From contig CBCTCU010000048.1 of assembly GCA_965145485.1 (NCBI GenBank), positions 1 to 18,460 of the forward strand: 18,460 nt of DNA. Direction: 5' to 3'. The notes under the pieces are model-generated. The model was not told the DNA's origin. It ran no database searches and saw only the letters and a program-made list of their open reading frames with translations. Position 1 is the stretch's first letter; the number at the start of each line of letters is the position of its first letter. Made by a program: the position numbers and the translations under genes. This DNA is from CABQCM01 sp965145485. Its GTDB lineage: Bacteria; Bacillota; Clostridia; Oscillospirales; Acutalibacteraceae. Positions 16,784 through 18,460 of this stretch are shown piece by piece.

Positions 16784-18271
16784 ATGCCAACCGACGACCC
16801 GGACCCTGCCAATTTAATCTGGCAGCTCGTGTTACTCGCCGTCCTGATCTTAATCAACGCCTTTTTTGCCATGAGTGAGATCGCCGTGATTTCGCTCAAC
16901 GACAGCAAAATGAAAAAGCTGGCCGAGGAGGGGCACAAAAAGGCCCGCCGCATCCTCAAGCTGACGAACGAGCCTTCGGCCTTCCTCTCGACCATCCAGG
17001 TGGGGGTCACCCTCGCCGGGTTCTTAACCTCGGCGTCGGCTTCCCAGACCTTTGTCGATGGCTTCTCCGACACCCTGATGCGGTGGTTCTCCGCCCCCGA
17101 AAGCGCCCGTTCGGCCATCAGCACGGTCGCCATGGTGGTGATCACCCTGATTATGTCCTACTTCTCGCTGGTGTTCGGCGAGCTGGTGCCCAAACGCATC
17201 GCCATGAAAAACCCCGAAAGGGTGTCCTTCGCGGTGGTCGGCATCCTGCTGGCCCTCAAGACCGTGATGACCCCGGTGATCAAGGTGCTCTCCTTTTCCA
17301 CCAATATCATCGTGCGGCTGTTTGGCATCGACCCCCATGAAGAGGATTCCAACGTCACCGAGGAGGAGATCCGCATGATGGTCGACGTCGGGGAAGAAAC
17401 TGGGGTCATCGAGGAAAGCCAGAAGGAAATGATCAACAATATCTTTGAATTCGACGACATCACGGTCGATGAGATCATGACCCACCGCACCGACATCACG
17501 GCGGTCGAGGCCACCGACTCCATCGAGCAGGTGGTGCACGAGTCGATGAGCGAGGGCTTTTCCCGCATCCCGGTGTATGAGGACGACCTCGATACGGTCG
17601 TCGGCATTGTATACATCAAAGACCTGCTGGGCTACATCGGCCGGGACGTTCCCGAGACGGCCACGGTTTCGGCCGTGATGAGGCCGGCCACCTTTGTGCC
17701 CGAGTCGAAAAAGTGCGGCCAGCTCTTTACCGAGATGACCGAAAAGCGCATTCAGATGGCCGTTGTGGTCGACGAATACGGCGGCACGGCCGGTATCGTG
17801 ACCATGGAGGATCTCATCGAGTCCATCCTCGGCAATATCCAGGATGAGTATGACAACGAGGAGGAGGACATCGAACAGCTCAGCGACAACGTCTTTACCA
17901 TCGACGGCACGACCGACATCGAGGAGGTTTCCGAGCTGCTCGACCGCGAGATGCCCGAGGGCTCTTACGACACCCTGGGCGGCATGCTCCTCTCCCTTTT
18001 GGGCCGTATCCCCGAGCCGGAGGAGCACCCTTCGGTCGAGGTGGCCAACGTCCTGTTTACGGTTGAGAGCCTGGACGAGCGCCGCATCGACAAGGTGCGC
18101 GCCGAAAAGCTTCCCGAGCCGGAACCCGAGCCCGAAAAGGGCAAAAAAGAAAAAGAAGCGGACAAGGACGATAGCCGCGAGGAAAAAGGCAAAGCCTCGG
18201 GCCCCGAGGAAAAGGGGAAGGCGGCAAAGCCGGAGGCCAAAGCCAAGCCGTCCAAAGCAAAGGAACGCTGA
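16784..18271 (+). CDS. CNNM/CorC (HlyC) family membrane protein with CBS domains
   Basis: A 495-residue protein of the CNNM/CorC family, linked to magnesium and other cation efflux or homeostasis; older annotation calls it hemolysin. The N-terminal DUF21 membrane domain spans about 10-180, with segments near 12-32, 66-86, 111-133 and 147-170 and the motif VFGELVPKRIA (130-140). Two CBS domains follow (about 230-285 and 295-352), the second with VVVDEYGGTAGIVTMEDL. A CorC_HlyC domain covers about 366-440, with GSYDTLGGMLL. An unusual tail (444-495) is almost entirely charged residues with Pro, Gly, Ala and Ser (PEPEPEPEKGKKEKE), probably disordered and cytoplasmic. AAAGGAG lies 9 bases before the ATG. 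The gene is monocistronic with a terminator close behind. The transported ion is not certain. Confidence 0.92.
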   Translation: MPTDDPDPANLIWQLVLLAVLILINAFFAMSEIAVISLNDSKMKKLAEEGHKKARRILKLTNEPSAFLSTIQVGVTLAGFLTSASASQTFVDGFSDTLMRWFSAPESARSAISTVAMVVITLIMSYFSLVFGELVPKRIAMKNPERVSFAVVGILLALKTVMTPVIKVLSFSTNIIVRLFGIDPHEEDSNVTEEEIRMMVDVGEETGVIEESQKEMINNIFEFDDITVDEIMTHRTDITAVEATDSIEQVVHESMSEGFSRIPVYEDDLDTVVGIVYIKDLLGYIGRDVPETATVSAVMRPATFVPESKKCGQLFTEMTEKRIQMAVVVDEYGGTAGIVTMEDLIESILGNIQDEYDNEEEDIEQLSDNVFTIDGTTDIEEVSELLDREMPEGSYDTLGGMLLSLLGRIPEPEEHPSVEVANVLFTVESLDERRIDKVRAEKLPEPEPEPEKGKKEKEADKDDSREEKGKASGPEEKGKAAKPEAKAKPSKAKER

Positions 18272-18292
18272 ATTGTTCCAATCCAATATTCC

Positions 18293-18318
18293 AGCGCGCC
18301 CGTCCGGGCGCGCTTTTT
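18293..18318 (+). terminator. Intrinsic terminator of the CNNM/CorC gene
   Basis: AGCGCGCCCG (18293-18302) and CGGGCGCGCT (18305-18314) form a very stable GC-rich stem, followed by four T (18315-18318). It lies 21 bases after the stop codon. Confidence 0.85.
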
Positions 18319-18460
18319 CGTTGGCCGACGCCGCCGGCTGATGCTTTCCAAGGGGGTTTCCTTTCCCATTCTTACCAAGCCTTATGTCAACCGGGCGTTC
18401 CTTTGCGGGTAGTGTCAAGGATTTTACGCAAATTGGTTTGCAGGGTTTGGGATGAATGAA
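18319..18460. other. Right edge of the window, no gene
   Basis: No coding region can be supported. The last 50 bases contain TAGTGTCAAGGATTTTACGC followed by GGTTTGCAGGGTTTGGGATG, the latter loosely like the leader of the IS remnants at 7381 and 8077. This might be the start of another IS256-type element, cut off by the window end. Confidence 0.25.

Overview
The window looks like a chromosomal stretch from an anaerobic, GC-rich member of the Clostridia (Bacillota), most plausibly Oscillospirales or a relative. The reasons are the SCIFF ranthipeptide pair, a one-polypeptide pyruvate:ferredoxin oxidoreductase, a secreted dockerin protein, a DUF6612-like lipoprotein, AGGAGG-type ribosome binding sites and many intrinsic terminators. 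The placement is inference; no rRNA or tRNA was seen.

Layout. Bases 1-2000 hold a promoter, a structured-looking leader and a fold-type-I PLP decarboxylase of the Orn/Lys/Arg family. Bases 2001-3695 are a compact RiPP locus: a consensus promoter, the 50-residue SCIFF precursor (scfA, 2098-2250, short and easily missed), an attenuator-like hairpin and the radical SAM/SPASM maturase (scfB). The 3' end of scfB runs into four ~100 bp tandem units (A-B-A-B order) that repeat its last codons in frame. Bases 4050-5556 are mostly gene-poor and hold a small XRE helix-turn-helix gene without a usable start codon. A cupin gene follows at 5557-5886.

Bases 6390-7226 (minus) encode a DUF6612-like lipoprotein. 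From about 7240 to 9060 the base composition turns strikingly AT-rich. This island carries two small membrane-associated genes, decayed left ends of an IS256-family insertion sequence, a truncated coding remnant and a pair of direct repeats. It looks like a horizontally acquired, IS-scarred insert. The core metabolic block resumes on the minus strand with gap (GAPDH) and nifJ (PFOR), two steps on the route from sugar to acetyl-CoA and reduced ferredoxin, apparently separate transcripts. A lone uroporphyrinogen-decarboxylase-superfamily protein, a small secreted dockerin protein (minus) and a CNNM/CorC-type membrane protein with a charged C-terminal tail finish the window.

I see no CRISPR array, prophage or defence island. 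The observations most worth following are the unassigned leader RNA upstream of the decarboxylase, the seven-cysteine SCIFF peptide with its attenuator, the A-B-A-B repeat array made from the end of scfB, and the IS remnants around the AT-rich insert.
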